Shown here: piece after piece, positions 35,699 to 44,493 of the stretch
Layout: each line of letters begins with the position of its first letter
Numbering within the stretch: the first letter of the stretch is position 1
DNA from: Lwoffella lincolnii
GTDB taxonomy: Bacteria > Pseudomonadota > Gammaproteobacteria > Pseudomonadales > Moraxellaceae
Direction of reading: 5' to 3'
NCBI RefSeq assembly: GCF_002014765.1
Contig: NZ_MUYT01000015.1
Location: forward strand, 1 to 64,000
Length of the DNA: 64,000 nt
Notes under the pieces: generated by a model
What the model was told of the DNA's origin: nothing
The model's input: the letters and a program-made list of their open reading frames with translations, nothing else
The model's database searches: none
Translations under genes and position numbers: made by a program

Positions 35699-37180
35699 TT
35701 AATCCCAAAATTTTGGGGCATCTTTGACTGTTTTTAACGCATTGGCACACACTTTGGCGGCTTGCTGTCTTTGAGCATAAAACCAACCCACCGCAAAGTA
35801 GGCATTGGGGTCAGTGCTGGCTTTGTGTTGATAAAAGTCATACCCAACCATGTTGTCATTATATTCGCCCAGTATGTCTTGAGCTGGCTCAAGATGGCGT
35901 AGGAATTTTTTGCTCTTTTTTGTTTGATACATGGGGGCGGTGAACTCGCTGATGTAACGGAGACTTTTTAGCTGTTTACGCACGTCATGCTGAGCTTCCA
36001 CGTCCAAATCTGCAAACCGCTCACTGGCATTGGTGATTTTGCCAAATAACTTAGTCATGATTTTGCTTAATTTGGCTTTGGCGGGTTTTTGAGTGTCGTC
36101 TTTGTCATCAGACAAGGCAAACGCCATCAAATCCAATAAAGTCAGCTGAAAATCATTGGCTCGCACCGCATCGATGGGCATCACCTTGATGTCTATTTGC
36201 CAGTCCACTTTGGGTGAGCCTTGGGTCTCTAGCATGGGTTGAGTTTTATTTTGCAAGACATCACAATCACGATATTCACCAAGCAAACTGAAAGTCTGCT
36301 TAAGCACCAATGCCCAATCAGGATTCAACTGCTTGCTAAAACCGTCAAAAAATTTCAATGCTGTTCGTAAACGGCGAATGCCCACTCGCAACTGATGCAC
36401 ATGGTTGCCGTCCTGACTGCCTGCCACAATGGCACTGGCGTTAGGCAATATCTGCAATAGACAATGATGCACCACCGCACGCATGAATGCTCCTTGGCTC
36501 ATGTTTTTATCAACTTGTAAGGCAGATAAATCCGCTTTGGTGGCGTTGCCATGTTTTTGACCTGTCAATAACATTGAACCACGTTCCGCTTTTGTTACCG
36601 TGGATAAGCACAGCGTATAGCGTCTGCACCACGTCTTGGCAGTGTCAAATAAAAATGCCACGTCCCCTTCAATCAGCTCAAACTCGATTTCTTGTAGTGA
36701 TTGCTGGTTGTTGCTATCCGTACCGTGAATGACCTTACCTATGTCAAACGCCACTTCCACCACGTTGCCATCTTGCTTAATAAGTCGTTTTGTGCGACTG
36801 ACGTCGGTGATGTATTGACGTGTCAGTTGCTGTTGTATGTGTTTGTCATTGATGGGTAAATCTGCTTGCTCAGCATATGGGCTTAAGTCAGGTAACAGGC
36901 TGTCAGTGGCAAGTGCTTGCTTGATTTGTTGGCTGTCTTGCACGTTGTTAAACTCGGTACGGCTTGTCAGACCGTTACCGTTCATCTTTAAAGTTTGTAC
37001 CCATTCATCGCCTTCTTGACGGATACGTAACGCCATGCCTGCTTTAGCAAGGTGTTGCTCTGGGGTGTCAAAATAGTGTGCTGCCAACGTTTCGGTTACC
37101 GCAGACTTGACGTGCGTTTGGCGTTTGATGGCATCGATTTTGGCATCAGGTACTAAAAATTTTAGCTCAATCTCTTGCAT
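35699..37180 (-). CDS. CYTH and CHAD domain protein
   Basis: The 493-residue product has an N-terminal CYTH domain (about 1-205) with the EIELKF metal-binding ExExK motif, RIRQEGDEW and a later VEVAFDIGK and EIEFELIEGD. A C-terminal CHAD domain follows (about 225-490; VHQLRVGIRRLRTALKFF and HDVRKQLKSLRYISEF, rich in His and Arg). CYTH enzymes hydrolyse triphosphate and CHAD domains bind polyphosphate. The arrangement matches E. coli YgiF. Confidence 0.92.
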   Translation of the reverse strand: MQEIELKFLVPDAKIDAIKRQTHVKSAVTETLAAHYFDTPEQHLAKAGMALRIRQEGDEWVQTLKMNGNGLTSRTEFNNVQDSQQIKQALATDSLLPDLSPYAEQADLPINDKHIQQQLTRQYITDVSRTKRLIKQDGNVVEVAFDIGKVIHGTDSNNQQSLQEIEFELIEGDVAFLFDTAKTWCRRYTLCLSTVTKAERGSMLLTGQKHGNATKADLSALQVDKNMSQGAFMRAVVHHCLLQILPNASAIVAGSQDGNHVHQLRVGIRRLRTALKFFDGFSKQLNPDWALVLKQTFSLLGEYRDCDVLQNKTQPMLETQGSPKVDWQIDIKVMPIDAVRANDFQLTLLDLMAFALSDDKDDTQKPAKAKLSKIMTKLFGKITNASERFADLDVEAQHDVRKQLKSLRYISEFTAPMYQTKKSKKFLRHLEPAQDILGEYNDNMVGYDFYQHKASTDPNAYFAVGWFYAQRQQAAKVCANALKTVKDAPKFWD

Positions 37181-37194
37181 GATGATGTGTGTCC

Positions 37195-37224
37195 TTACTT
37201 TAAATGGCTTTACTTTAAATGGCT
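37195..37224. repeat. 15-bp tandem duplication upstream of the CYTH-CHAD gene
   Basis: TTACTTTAAATGGCT occurs twice without mismatch, immediately upstream of the start on the minus strand and followed by a second imperfect repeat (CTTTGCATAAAAAA, 37223-37254). Confidence 0.85.
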
Positions 37225-37257
37225 TTGCATAAAAAATAACTTTGCATAAAAAAATGT

Positions 37258-38298
37258 TTAGGGAGAAGGATTGGGCTGTTGGGTATGCACGTTTTCAATT
37301 GCTGTCAGCACATCATCAGACAATGTCAGATGGATAGAATCAATGTTGGTTTTTAATTGCTCAAGGTTGGTGGCTCCGATGATGGTACTTTTGATAAAAT
37401 GACGGCTATTGACATACGCCAACGCCATTTGAGCCATGTCCAACCCTGCCACTTTGGCGATATCGGCATAAGCTTGGGTGGCAACTTGAGCTTGTGGGTT
37501 GGTATAACGGCTAAAGCGGTCAAACAAAGTCAATCTTGCCCCATCAGGTTTATTGCCATTTAGGTATTTACCCGATAACACCCCAAAACCCAATGGCGAA
37601 TATGCCAACAGCCCAACATCTTCTCGGTGGGCAATCTCTGCCAAACCAATCTCATAAGTGCGGTTGAGTAAGTTATAGGGGTTTTGCACACTGCTGGGCG
37701 GTTGCAAGCCATGTTTTTGAGCCTCGGTGATGTATCGCATCACGCCCCAAGCGGTCTCATTAGACAACCCATAAGCTCGGATACGTCCTTTTTTGATTTC
37801 ATCGTTTAATGCTTCGATGGTCTGTAAAAATGAAGTGAGACCCTCTAATGATTGCTCTGCCATCTGATTGTCATAGCCACGCTTGCTAAAGAAGTTGGCT
37901 TGACGCTCTGGCCAGTGCAACTGATACAAATCAATGTAGTCAGTTTGCAACCGCTCAAGACTGCCGTCAATGGCTTGAGCGATGTGCTTGGCGATGTAAC
38001 GGGTGTTGCCATCTCTTAAGTGGTCGGCAGGGGAGATTTTGCTTGCCAGCACCACCTCTTGACGTTTGCCCGTCTTAGCAAACCAAGAGCCAATACAGCG
38101 TTCGGTGTTACCTTGGCTGGCAGGCTTGGAAGGCGCAGGGTACATCTCAGCGGTGTCCCAAAAATTGACCCCTTCGCCTAAGGCAAAATCCATCTGTTTG
38201 TGAGCGTCAGATACGCTGTTTTGCTCACCCCATGTCATCGTTCCCAAACAAATTTTTGAAACTTTGTCGTCTAATTTTGCTAAATGAGAATATTTCAT
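37258..38298 (-). CDS. tas: Tas-like aldo/keto reductase
   Basis: The 346-residue product follows E. coli Tas closely in pattern: CLGTMTWGEQNSVSDAHKQ, DTAEMYPAPSKPASQGNTE (catalytic Asp and Tyr), LQTDYIDLYQLHWPERQ, GLSNETAWGVMRYI and NPYNLLNRTYEIGLAE. It is an NADPH-dependent reductase whose natural substrate is not known. It is the last gene of a minus-strand pair with the CYTH-CHAD gene and is divergent from the Roadblock gene. Confidence 0.92.
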   Translation of the reverse strand: MKYSHLAKLDDKVSKICLGTMTWGEQNSVSDAHKQMDFALGEGVNFWDTAEMYPAPSKPASQGNTERCIGSWFAKTGKRQEVVLASKISPADHLRDGNTRYIAKHIAQAIDGSLERLQTDYIDLYQLHWPERQANFFSKRGYDNQMAEQSLEGLTSFLQTIEALNDEIKKGRIRAYGLSNETAWGVMRYITEAQKHGLQPPSSVQNPYNLLNRTYEIGLAEIAHREDVGLLAYSPLGFGVLSGKYLNGNKPDGARLTLFDRFSRYTNPQAQVATQAYADIAKVAGLDMAQMALAYVNSRHFIKSTIIGATNLEQLKTNIDSIHLTLSDDVLTAIENVHTQQPNPSP

Positions 38299-38700
38299 AA
38301 AATCCTTATCAAATTCTATTGTATTTTGATGCCATTCATATTAATCTGACACTTAGGATAAGTGGCCATATTTTATGGTTTGTCAGTCATCTTTATCCTA
38401 TTTTCTTTGTGATGCCATCATTCATTCATCTAAGCGGTCTTATTTGAACTGCCAGCGGTCTTTTTTGGATTGACGGTTTTGTTTGAATTCATGGCAACCA
38501 CACTGATTTACTGTAACGCAACTTTGCGTTAATTGCCAATGACTTTTGGTTAGCCAATGTTATTTTGGTCTATTTTGGTCAATGTTATTATGCCTTGATG
38601 TTTATTATGCCTTGATGTTCATTGATGACCATAAGTTGAGCAATGTTTTATCCATCATTCATTCATTTTAAATGTTAAATTTTTTTTAAGGAAAATGCCC
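38299..38700. other. 402-base divergent intergenic region with tandem duplications
   Basis: This region separates tas from the Roadblock gene cluster. It contains TATTTTGGTC twice in tandem (38561-38580) and a perfect 17-bp tandem duplication TTATTATGCCTTGATGT (38585-38618). No gene is seen. The AAGGA at 38688-38692 is the ribosome binding site of the next gene. Promoters for both directions should lie here, but none stands out. Confidence 0.6.
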
Positions 38701-39063
38701 ATGCGTACTGATATGTTCCAACAAATTTTAGAAGATTTAAACAGCTCTTCTGCTGATGTTGAAGCATCTGCCTTGATTTCAACTGATGGTCTGATGATTG
38801 CTTCTGCCTTACCTACTGGTGTTGATGAAGACCGTGTGGGTGCGATGTCTGCCGCCTTGTTATCACTGGGTGATCGTGCTGGTAGTGAGCTGGGTCGTGG
38901 CAGTACTGACCGTGTTTTGGTACAAGGTGAGCGTGGTTATGTCATCATGACATCAGCTGGTCGTGAAGCGGTATTGACCATCATGGCAAAACCCAACGCC
39001 AAACTTGGCTTGATTTTCTTGGACATCAAACGTGCCGCAGAAGCATTGGCAAAGCTTATCTGA
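38701..39063 (+). CDS. Roadblock/LC7 (MglB-like) protein
   Basis: Roadblock proteins dimerise and bind or activate small Ras-like GTPases; MglB is the GAP for MglA. The 120-residue product is a single Roadblock domain: EDLNSSSADVEASALISTDGLMIASALP, then SLGDRAGSELGRG, VLVQGERGYVIMTSAG and a final helix. ATG 38701 has AAGGA at 8 bases; ATG 38695 is too close to it. The small GTPase encoded five genes on is the likely partner. Confidence 0.88.
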   Translation: MRTDMFQQILEDLNSSSADVEASALISTDGLMIASALPTGVDEDRVGAMSAALLSLGDRAGSELGRGSTDRVLVQGERGYVIMTSAGREAVLTIMAKPNAKLGLIFLDIKRAAEALAKLI

Positions 39064-39202
39064 TTGGGTGGCTTGTCCGCCTTAAGACGGTCTGTTTTAC
39101 TTTAGGGAAAAAATTTTAGACAAACTAATAGAAAACTAATAGACAAATTGATAAAGACAATTAACACACATCACATAATGAATCATATTAAGGAGAATGT
39201 CC

Positions 39203-39691
39203 ATGAGCGTTCAGCTAGATGACATGCCTAAACCTGCTGGCAACAGCACAGAGCACCACATGACCTATCATGATGGTACGACTCGCACGGTCTATGATAC
39301 CGACATCGAACGAGAATACCCAGATGGCAAGCTCATCGTCTCTCGCACAGACTTAAATGGCATCTTAACCCACGTCAATGATGCCTTTGTGGAAATCAGT
39401 GGCTACACCGAAGATGAACTGATTGGTAAACCACAGCACATTTTACGCCACCCAGACATGCCAAAAGCCGCTTATGAAAGCCTATGGTCAACCGTCAAAG
39501 CTGGCAAAAAATGGCATGGCTATGTTAAAAACCTGTGTAAAGATGGCACGCATTATTGGGTATACGCCACCGTTGTGCCTAATGTCCGCCGTGGTGAAAC
39601 CGTTGGCTACACATCTGTGCGTCGCAAGCCATCTCGCAGTAAAATCGAAGACACCAAAGCCCAATACCAAGCCATGAAGCAAGGAGAATAG
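39203..39691 (+). CDS. PAS-domain sensor protein, no output domain
   Basis: The 162-residue product has one PAS domain at about 40-150: IVSRTDLNGILTHVNDAFVEISGYTEDELIGKPQHILRHPDMPKAAYESLW, then WHGYVKNLCKDGTHYWVYATVVP. The pattern resembles the Aer-type redox PAS, which often binds FAD. It has no kinase, HAMP or methyl-accepting domain, so it must act by contact with another protein. AGGAG favours ATG 39203. It lies 2 bases before the next gene and is surely co-transcribed with it. Confidence 0.9.
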   Translation: MSVQLDDMPKPAGNSTEHHMTYHDGTTRTVYDTDIEREYPDGKLIVSRTDLNGILTHVNDAFVEISGYTEDELIGKPQHILRHPDMPKAAYESLWSTVKAGKKWHGYVKNLCKDGTHYWVYATVVPNVRRGETVGYTSVRRKPSRSKIEDTKAQYQAMKQGE

Positions 39692-39693
39692 TT

Positions 39694-40440
39694 ATGGCAG
39701 AGACCTTTGTAATCGCTCCCGACTTCTCGCCAGAACGTTTTGCTGGCTGGCACATGTTCAACACGTTGCTACAAAAGCGTTCCCATCTGTCCTTGCATTT
39801 AGAAACGCCATCTTCTCATGAAGAGCAAGAACAGCTGATTGCTGATAAAAATCCACCCTTGGTATATGCCAACCCATTTGATGCAGCAGAGCTTATCCGT
39901 AAAAAAGGCTATCAAGCTGTCGCTCGCCCCATCAATCATTCAGATGAAATGGTCATCGTATCCTCCGCCAAAGGCGACATCAACACACTTGAGCAACTCA
40001 AACCTGGCAGTAAAATCGCCATGGCAGATAACCGTGATGTCAAGCTGATTGGCATGCGATTGCTTGAAGCGGTGGACTTAAGCGAAAATGATGTCAATTT
40101 TGAAATTACCGAAAATTATCAGGCGGCCGCTCGCACCCTCATTCAAGGCAAAGCCGATGTTGCTTTTTTTATGGCAGAAGTGTACGAATCACTGTCAAAC
40201 CTAACCAAATCACAGCTTCATGTGCTGATTGAAAGTGATATTTCTGAAATTAGCCATGTGTTGCTTGTCAAAGAAGACTTTGCTGATGCCCAATCCTTAA
40301 CCGATGTGGTGCTGTCCCTTAAAGATGATGCTGATGGACAAGCGGTGTTGGCTGAACTTGGCATGACATCAGGTTTTGAGCCGATGAATGAAGAAGATGC
40401 TGAGTTTATGATTGATTTGATGGCGACACTGCTGGATTAA
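39694..40440 (+). CDS. Periplasmic-binding-protein-fold protein without signal peptide
   Basis: The 248-residue product looks like a PhnD/SsuA-type type II binding protein: VYANPFDAAELIRKKGYQAVARPI, VSSAKGDINTLEQLKPGSKIAM, then RTLIQGKADVAFFMAEVYESL. It lacks a signal peptide (MAETFVIAPDFSPERFAGW), so it is likely cytoplasmic, and no ABC permease is near. Coupled to the PAS gene by 2 bases, it may be an internal ligand sensor. Fold assignment is by pattern only. Confidence 0.7.
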   Translation: MAETFVIAPDFSPERFAGWHMFNTLLQKRSHLSLHLETPSSHEEQEQLIADKNPPLVYANPFDAAELIRKKGYQAVARPINHSDEMVIVSSAKGDINTLEQLKPGSKIAMADNRDVKLIGMRLLEAVDLSENDVNFEITENYQAAARTLIQGKADVAFFMAEVYESLSNLTKSQLHVLIESDISEISHVLLVKEDFADAQSLTDVVLSLKDDADGQAVLAELGMTSGFEPMNEEDAEFMIDLMATLLD

Positions 40441-40593
40441 CTCAGCCAAATTTAGATGAATCAGAGTAAATCACATGGGTTGCTTAAGCGTTGCCCATGC
40501 TGGATTTAAAGTTGGATTTAACATCAGCCATTTTTGTTGTTATTATTAAGTTGTTATTGTTAATTTGTTATTGTTAAACTGTAAAAAGAAGCC

Positions 40594-41241
40594 ATGATAT
40601 TGCCCATGACGCCTAAAATCACGCCTCTGCCTGCTCAGTTTTCTACCAGTCATCAGATAAAAACCCACTTTCGGCAACTATCACGCCACATTGCCAAAAT
40701 GCCTAATGATGCTCGTTTACATCATGAACGGATTGATGTCGCCATGCAGTTTTATGAATCTGACCCTGTACAGGGGGCGTTGGCAGATTATTTTTTTGGT
40801 TGTTGGTATGATGTGGCATTTGAAGGTAGGGCGATATTGGATAAAGTCGCTGATAAATTGCGTGCTGGTGTGTATGATGATTTTGCTGAATGCGTGAATC
40901 GACAAGGGTTTGTGATGCGTAGCAGTCAGCTTGCCACCGAATGGAGTGTGTTGCTCACGCCATCGTTGCAAGTGCCTGTCCATCGACAACGCACCAACCG
41001 TGACCATTCATTTTATGTGGCTGATAGGGTGATTGAACAGCTGTTATTAGCAAGGCAGAATCATGATGTGGCACAAATTCTACATTTAGAAGAAGAATTT
41101 TTTTTGCATTGTTTGGCATGTGGCGACAAAATAGCCTTTATGAAAGTGTGGTTTTGGTTAAATAAACAAAATTGGGTATTAGATGCCCGCTGGCAACGCT
41201 GTCGTGAGTCATTAGAGTCTTTAAGTGGTGAAGATTCATAG
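40594..41241 (+). CDS. Unknown 215-residue protein of the Roadblock/GTPase cluster
   Basis: I do not recognise this protein. It has no signal peptide or membrane segment. It is helical-looking and aromatic-rich (ADYFFGCWYDVAFEGRAILDKV; EEEFFLHCLACGDKIAFMKVWFWLNKQNWVLDARW). Its position between the binding-protein-like gene and the next unknown, on the same strand, suggests a part in the same pathway. AAGAAG supplies a weak ribosome binding site. Confidence 0.7.
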   Translation: MILPMTPKITPLPAQFSTSHQIKTHFRQLSRHIAKMPNDARLHHERIDVAMQFYESDPVQGALADYFFGCWYDVAFEGRAILDKVADKLRAGVYDDFAECVNRQGFVMRSSQLATEWSVLLTPSLQVPVHRQRTNRDHSFYVADRVIEQLLLARQNHDVAQILHLEEEFFLHCLACGDKIAFMKVWFWLNKQNWVLDARWQRCRESLESLSGEDS

Positions 41242-41329
41242 CTGTCGCTTTGTCCATTGCTTTTGCTTTGCTTGTGGCGTTGAGTGTTGTTTTGAATATT
41301 TTGGCTGATGGCACGATTTTGATGGCATT

Positions 41330-41400
41330 TAAATTTGATGGTATTTAAATTTTGATGGTATTTATTTTGTGGTACTTAAATTTTTGTGGTACTTAACTGT
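41330..41400. repeat. Degenerate tandem repeats in cluster spacer
   Basis: Units like GGTATTTAAATTTTGAT and GTGGTACTTAAATTTTT recur head to tail in the 187-base gap between two unknown genes. They resemble the other short duplications in the window. No hairpin terminator is seen there. Confidence 0.5.
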
Positions 41401-41428
41401 TAATCATTTTACCTAGGACAATAAACCC

Positions 41429-42244
41429 ATGAGCTTATCCAGTCAATGGTCAGCACAAACCAAATCAACACAAAACACAATCATGACCCAATTAAAAATG
41501 AATGAAACAATCAAAGACCTGCTACAAAGGCATTTTAACCATGTTGGCAATCAAAAATTTATCCTTGGATTGTCTGATTTGTTTGCCAAAACCACTCCGT
41601 TTATCATCAAAGTACATCGCACTTGCACATTGGTACACCCACCACAAGGCTATGCCATCAGTGAAAATCTGCCAAGAATACTTGAATACTTATCACTGAC
41701 CAAAAGCTATAACGTGTTAAGTGATATGATACAAATTAATGAAATTAGTGAACAAGAAGCCCAACAATATCTCAACATGCTTAAAAAACTTGGCGGCCGT
41801 CAGATGAGCGTTAATGTCTTAATGTGGCAAGTGTATCAGACGGTATTAAGCGAAGAAGTGGCTTATGATGGTCATCGACTGTCTTTAAAGCTCAGATACA
41901 TGCCCAATCTGGCTCATCTGGGTGATGTTGATGCGTCTGTTGGGCGGGTATTTGCCACGTGTCTGAATTCGCCCCAAAATGTCAAACAATTAAAAGATTT
42001 TTTTCCTAATGTCAGTGAAGACCGTTTAAATGCCATTTTATTGCTCAGCATCTTATCCAAAATGGCAGATTTTTCAGTCATCACATCGCAAATCATCGCA
42101 CAAGGTGTTGATGCCACAAGTTTTGATGCCAAAAAAAATGTGGAACAATTCGCTACCAAGGCAAACTGGCAACAAAATAATGACATCAACCGAGCCAGAA
42201 AATCGGGATTTTTTCAGCGTTTGTTAAGCAAATTATCTTGGTAA
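41429..42244 (+). CDS. Unknown 271-residue protein of the Roadblock/GTPase cluster
   Basis: This protein is not recognised. No signal peptide or membrane span is visible. The middle (residues about 30-105) reads as an alpha/beta region with YAISENLPRILEYLSLTKSYNVLSDMI; the second half has RVFATCLNSPQNVKQLKDFFPNVSEDRLNAILLLSILSKMADF, resembling the winged-helix-like tails of DUF4388-type signalling proteins, though weakly. Its stop codon lies inside a tandem repeat of GGTAATGCAGC (42237-42285). Confidence 0.7.
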   Translation: MSLSSQWSAQTKSTQNTIMTQLKMNETIKDLLQRHFNHVGNQKFILGLSDLFAKTTPFIIKVHRTCTLVHPPQGYAISENLPRILEYLSLTKSYNVLSDMIQINEISEQEAQQYLNMLKKLGGRQMSVNVLMWQVYQTVLSEEVAYDGHRLSLKLRYMPNLAHLGDVDASVGRVFATCLNSPQNVKQLKDFFPNVSEDRLNAILLLSILSKMADFSVITSQIIAQGVDATSFDAKKNVEQFATKANWQQNNDINRARKSGFFQRLLSKLSW

Positions 42245-42285
42245 TGCAGCCTTGGTAATGCAGCTTATCTTGGTAATGCAGCATT
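42237..42285. repeat. Tandem repeat overlapping a stop codon
   Basis: CTTGGTAATGCAGC occurs three times between 42237 and 42285, with TTAT inserted before the first and third. The first copy contains the TAA stop of the preceding gene, so each duplication kept the reading frame end intact. Confidence 0.75.
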
Positions 42286-42433
42286 CAGTAACACAAAATT
42301 GAATGACGCAACATTGAATGTTCAATCTGATTTTTATCAGATAAAAGGTTGCAAAAGTTTAAACGTTTCACAACGCTTTTAATTCGTTGACGATGACAAA
42401 TGAATAATAAATTGATGATAAAAAGGTCGAATT

Positions 42434-42973
42434 ATGCCCAAAAATGACATCTATAAACTGATAGTGGCAGGCCCTGTGGGAGCAGGTAAAACAGAAGCCA
42501 TTCGCTCCCTATCTGATAAGGACATACTGACCACAGAAGAAATGGCATCAGATGATGTTAGATTCATCAAACGCACCACCACGGTGGCAATGGATTATGG
42601 GGTGATGAAGCTAGATAGCGGAGAGACCGTACGCATCTATGGCACACCAGGGCAGCGCCGATTTGACTTTATGTGGGAAATATTAAGCGAAAACGCACTG
42701 GGTTTAATATTGCTACTCAACGCCACCGATGCTGACCCCTTTGACGATTTGGATTATTATTTGGATAAGTTCATGCCCCTAATTAACAGCAGTGCTTTGG
42801 TGGTGGGCGTAACCCATGCCGAAGACATTCCATGGGATTTACATGAGCGGTTATCTGAGCATGTCGTTAATAAAGGGGTAACTGCCAATGTGATTTTGGT
42901 TGATGCTCGCAAACGTGAAGACATGCTAGAATTGGTAAAGTCATTGATTTATATGATTGTCAGTGGATTTTAG
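42434..42973 (+). CDS. Small Ras-like GTPase (MglA/Rup-like)
   Basis: The 179-residue product is a single GTPase domain: P-loop GPVGAGKT at 13-20, switch I region with TTTVAMDYG at 48-56, switch II TPGQRRFDFMWEIL at 71-84, and LILLLNATDAD. The base-recognition motif is VTHAED at 126-131 instead of NKxD or TKxD, which is unusual. It is soluble with no C-terminal lipid signal. With the Roadblock protein it forms the recognisable pair of a polarity or signalling switch such as MglA-MglB. Confidence 0.9.
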   Translation: MPKNDIYKLIVAGPVGAGKTEAIRSLSDKDILTTEEMASDDVRFIKRTTTVAMDYGVMKLDSGETVRIYGTPGQRRFDFMWEILSENALGLILLLNATDADPFDDLDYYLDKFMPLINSSALVVGVTHAEDIPWDLHERLSEHVVNKGVTANVILVDARKREDMLELVKSLIYMIVSGF

Positions 42974-43023
42974 TAACTGAAGTTGCCCAAATGACTGACG
43001 TTGCTGATTGATAAAATGACATT

Positions 43024-43063
43024 ATTGGATAGATTGATAAGAAATTGGACAGATTGATAAGAA
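43024..43063. repeat. 20-bp tandem duplication before the last cluster gene
   Basis: ATTGGATAGATTGATAAGAA and its copy with one change are head to tail, ending just upstream of the ATG at 43068. They replace any clear ribosome binding site. Confidence 0.85.
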
Positions 43064-43067
43064 CATC

Positions 43068-43712
43068 ATGATTTTAAATTCTGAGACCGAACAGTCATCA
43101 CAACATCAAAGCCAAGATAACCCCCATCTGATGCTGACCCCAGAAGGGGTGTTCGTGGCATTTGCCCAAGATAAGCCAAGCGAAGAAGCACTGTCGTTAC
43201 AAGCACTGCTTGCCAATAAGCGAAGCTGGCTTGTTCGTGATTGGACAGATAAGTATGACCATGAATGGCTAGATACCTTTATTGATAAGGGTTGGGTACA
43301 AAGAATCAATCAAGGCATTACCGCGCCCAATTTGCCGTTAGACCAGTTTTTGCCCTATGTGGTCGCCAGTCTGTCAGGCAGTCGCCGAGCTGCCATTGGC
43401 AATACAGAAGGCTTTTGTTTGGCTAGGGTTGGCTATAGTCAACAAGAAGCCGATACCCTATGTGTGGCAGGGGCGGATTTGGGAGAATTTTTAAACCGTC
43501 AACGTCAGCGTGGTTGGGTCATTCAAGAGCAGGCGGTTTCTTTTTTTCGTCATGTGGATTTATTGTTACCAGCAACTAGCTTTATGTTTTTATGGATTGA
43601 TGGCAATGGCTTTATTCTAGTATTAGAAGACGAGCCTTTGACCAACAGTCGTGCCTTTGTGGAGTTGATATGGGCGATTAAAACATCGGGTTTGCGATTT
43701 GTACAAGAGTAA
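43068..43712 (+). CDS. Unknown 214-residue protein after the GTPase
   Basis: This is not a family I can name. After a polar N-terminus (about 25 residues) it has a domain with RSWLVRDWTDKYDHEWLDTFIDKGW. A region with GNTEGFCLARVGYSQQEADTLCVAGADLGEFLNRQRQRGW and FMFLWIDGNGFILVLEDEPLTNSRAFVELIW follows. The strand-helix-strand order there resembles a divergent Roadblock-like fold, a weak inference. It is 94 bases after the GTPase gene. Confidence 0.7.
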   Translation: MILNSETEQSSQHQSQDNPHLMLTPEGVFVAFAQDKPSEEALSLQALLANKRSWLVRDWTDKYDHEWLDTFIDKGWVQRINQGITAPNLPLDQFLPYVVASLSGSRRAAIGNTEGFCLARVGYSQQEADTLCVAGADLGEFLNRQRQRGWVIQEQAVSFFRHVDLLLPATSFMFLWIDGNGFILVLEDEPLTNSRAFVELIWAIKTSGLRFVQE

Positions 43713-43846
43713 TACCATTTATCGGTTGATTTTGTCATCTGATATCGCCATATTAAAACAGTCATGATGGCTTGGCTGTTTTAACTGACGCTGTCTATTA
43801 ACAATATTTATCAATCATGTCTATTCACAATAAAATAAGGAATGTT

Positions 43847-44392
43847 ATGACTCGCTTAACCGTAAATACCCTTGAATCTGCCCCAGAAGAAGCCAAATCC
43901 AGAGTGGAAGCGGTACAAAAAGCCAATGGTTTTATCCCAAATTTAATTGGTGTGTTGGCAAACTCACCACACGCCCTACAAATGTATCAAGAAGTGGGCA
44001 AAATGAATGCCAGTAACAGCTTGACCGCCGAAGAAGTTGAAGTGGTACAAATCACGGCGGCTGCTCATAATGGTTGTGATTTTTGTGTGGCAGGGCATAC
44101 CAAGGTTGCCACCAGATTAAAAATGCCTGAGACAGTATTGACCGCATTGCGTTCACGCACCAATATTGATGATAACCAAAAGTATCAAGCCTTAGCCCAA
44201 TTTACCATGCAATTGATAGACAACCGTGGTAAAGTGTCTGATGAGCAAGTCAAAGCCATCAAAGAAGCAGGCTATGGTGAACAAAATATTTTAGACATCA
44301 TCATGGGTGTGGCATTGGCAACCTTATGTAACTATGCCAACAACGTTGCCAAAACTGACATTAACCCAGAGTTGCAGGCATTTGCTCCGTAA
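43847..44392 (+). CDS. AhpD-like carboxymuconolactone decarboxylase family protein
   Basis: The 181-residue product has the AhpD-type motif NGCDFCVAGH (CxxC plus His) near residues 78-87, which in AhpD gives disulfide-linked peroxidase activity. The substrate here is unknown. AAGG 7 bases upstream and the conserved N-terminus favour ATG 43847 over 43817. It is followed by a strong terminator and is convergent with serA. Confidence 0.9.
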   Translation: MTRLTVNTLESAPEEAKSRVEAVQKANGFIPNLIGVLANSPHALQMYQEVGKMNASNSLTAEEVEVVQITAAAHNGCDFCVAGHTKVATRLKMPETVLTALRSRTNIDDNQKYQALAQFTMQLIDNRGKVSDEQVKAIKEAGYGEQNILDIIMGVALATLCNYANNVAKTDINPELQAFAP

Positions 44393-44423
44393 AATTATAT
44401 TATGGATAGTTCATATTCCTTAC

Positions 44424-44455
44424 AAAAAACCCCTTAGATTTCTAAGGGGTTTTTT
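44424..44455. terminator. Bidirectional terminator between AhpD-like gene and serA
   Basis: AAAAAACCCCTTAGA (44424-44438) and its complement (44441-44455) form a nearly loopless 15-bp palindrome, with T tracts on both strands. It can serve both convergent genes. Confidence 0.9.
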
Positions 44456-44493
44456 ATGGGTAGGTTTTTTGGGTTACATCATTAGGGCATGCG

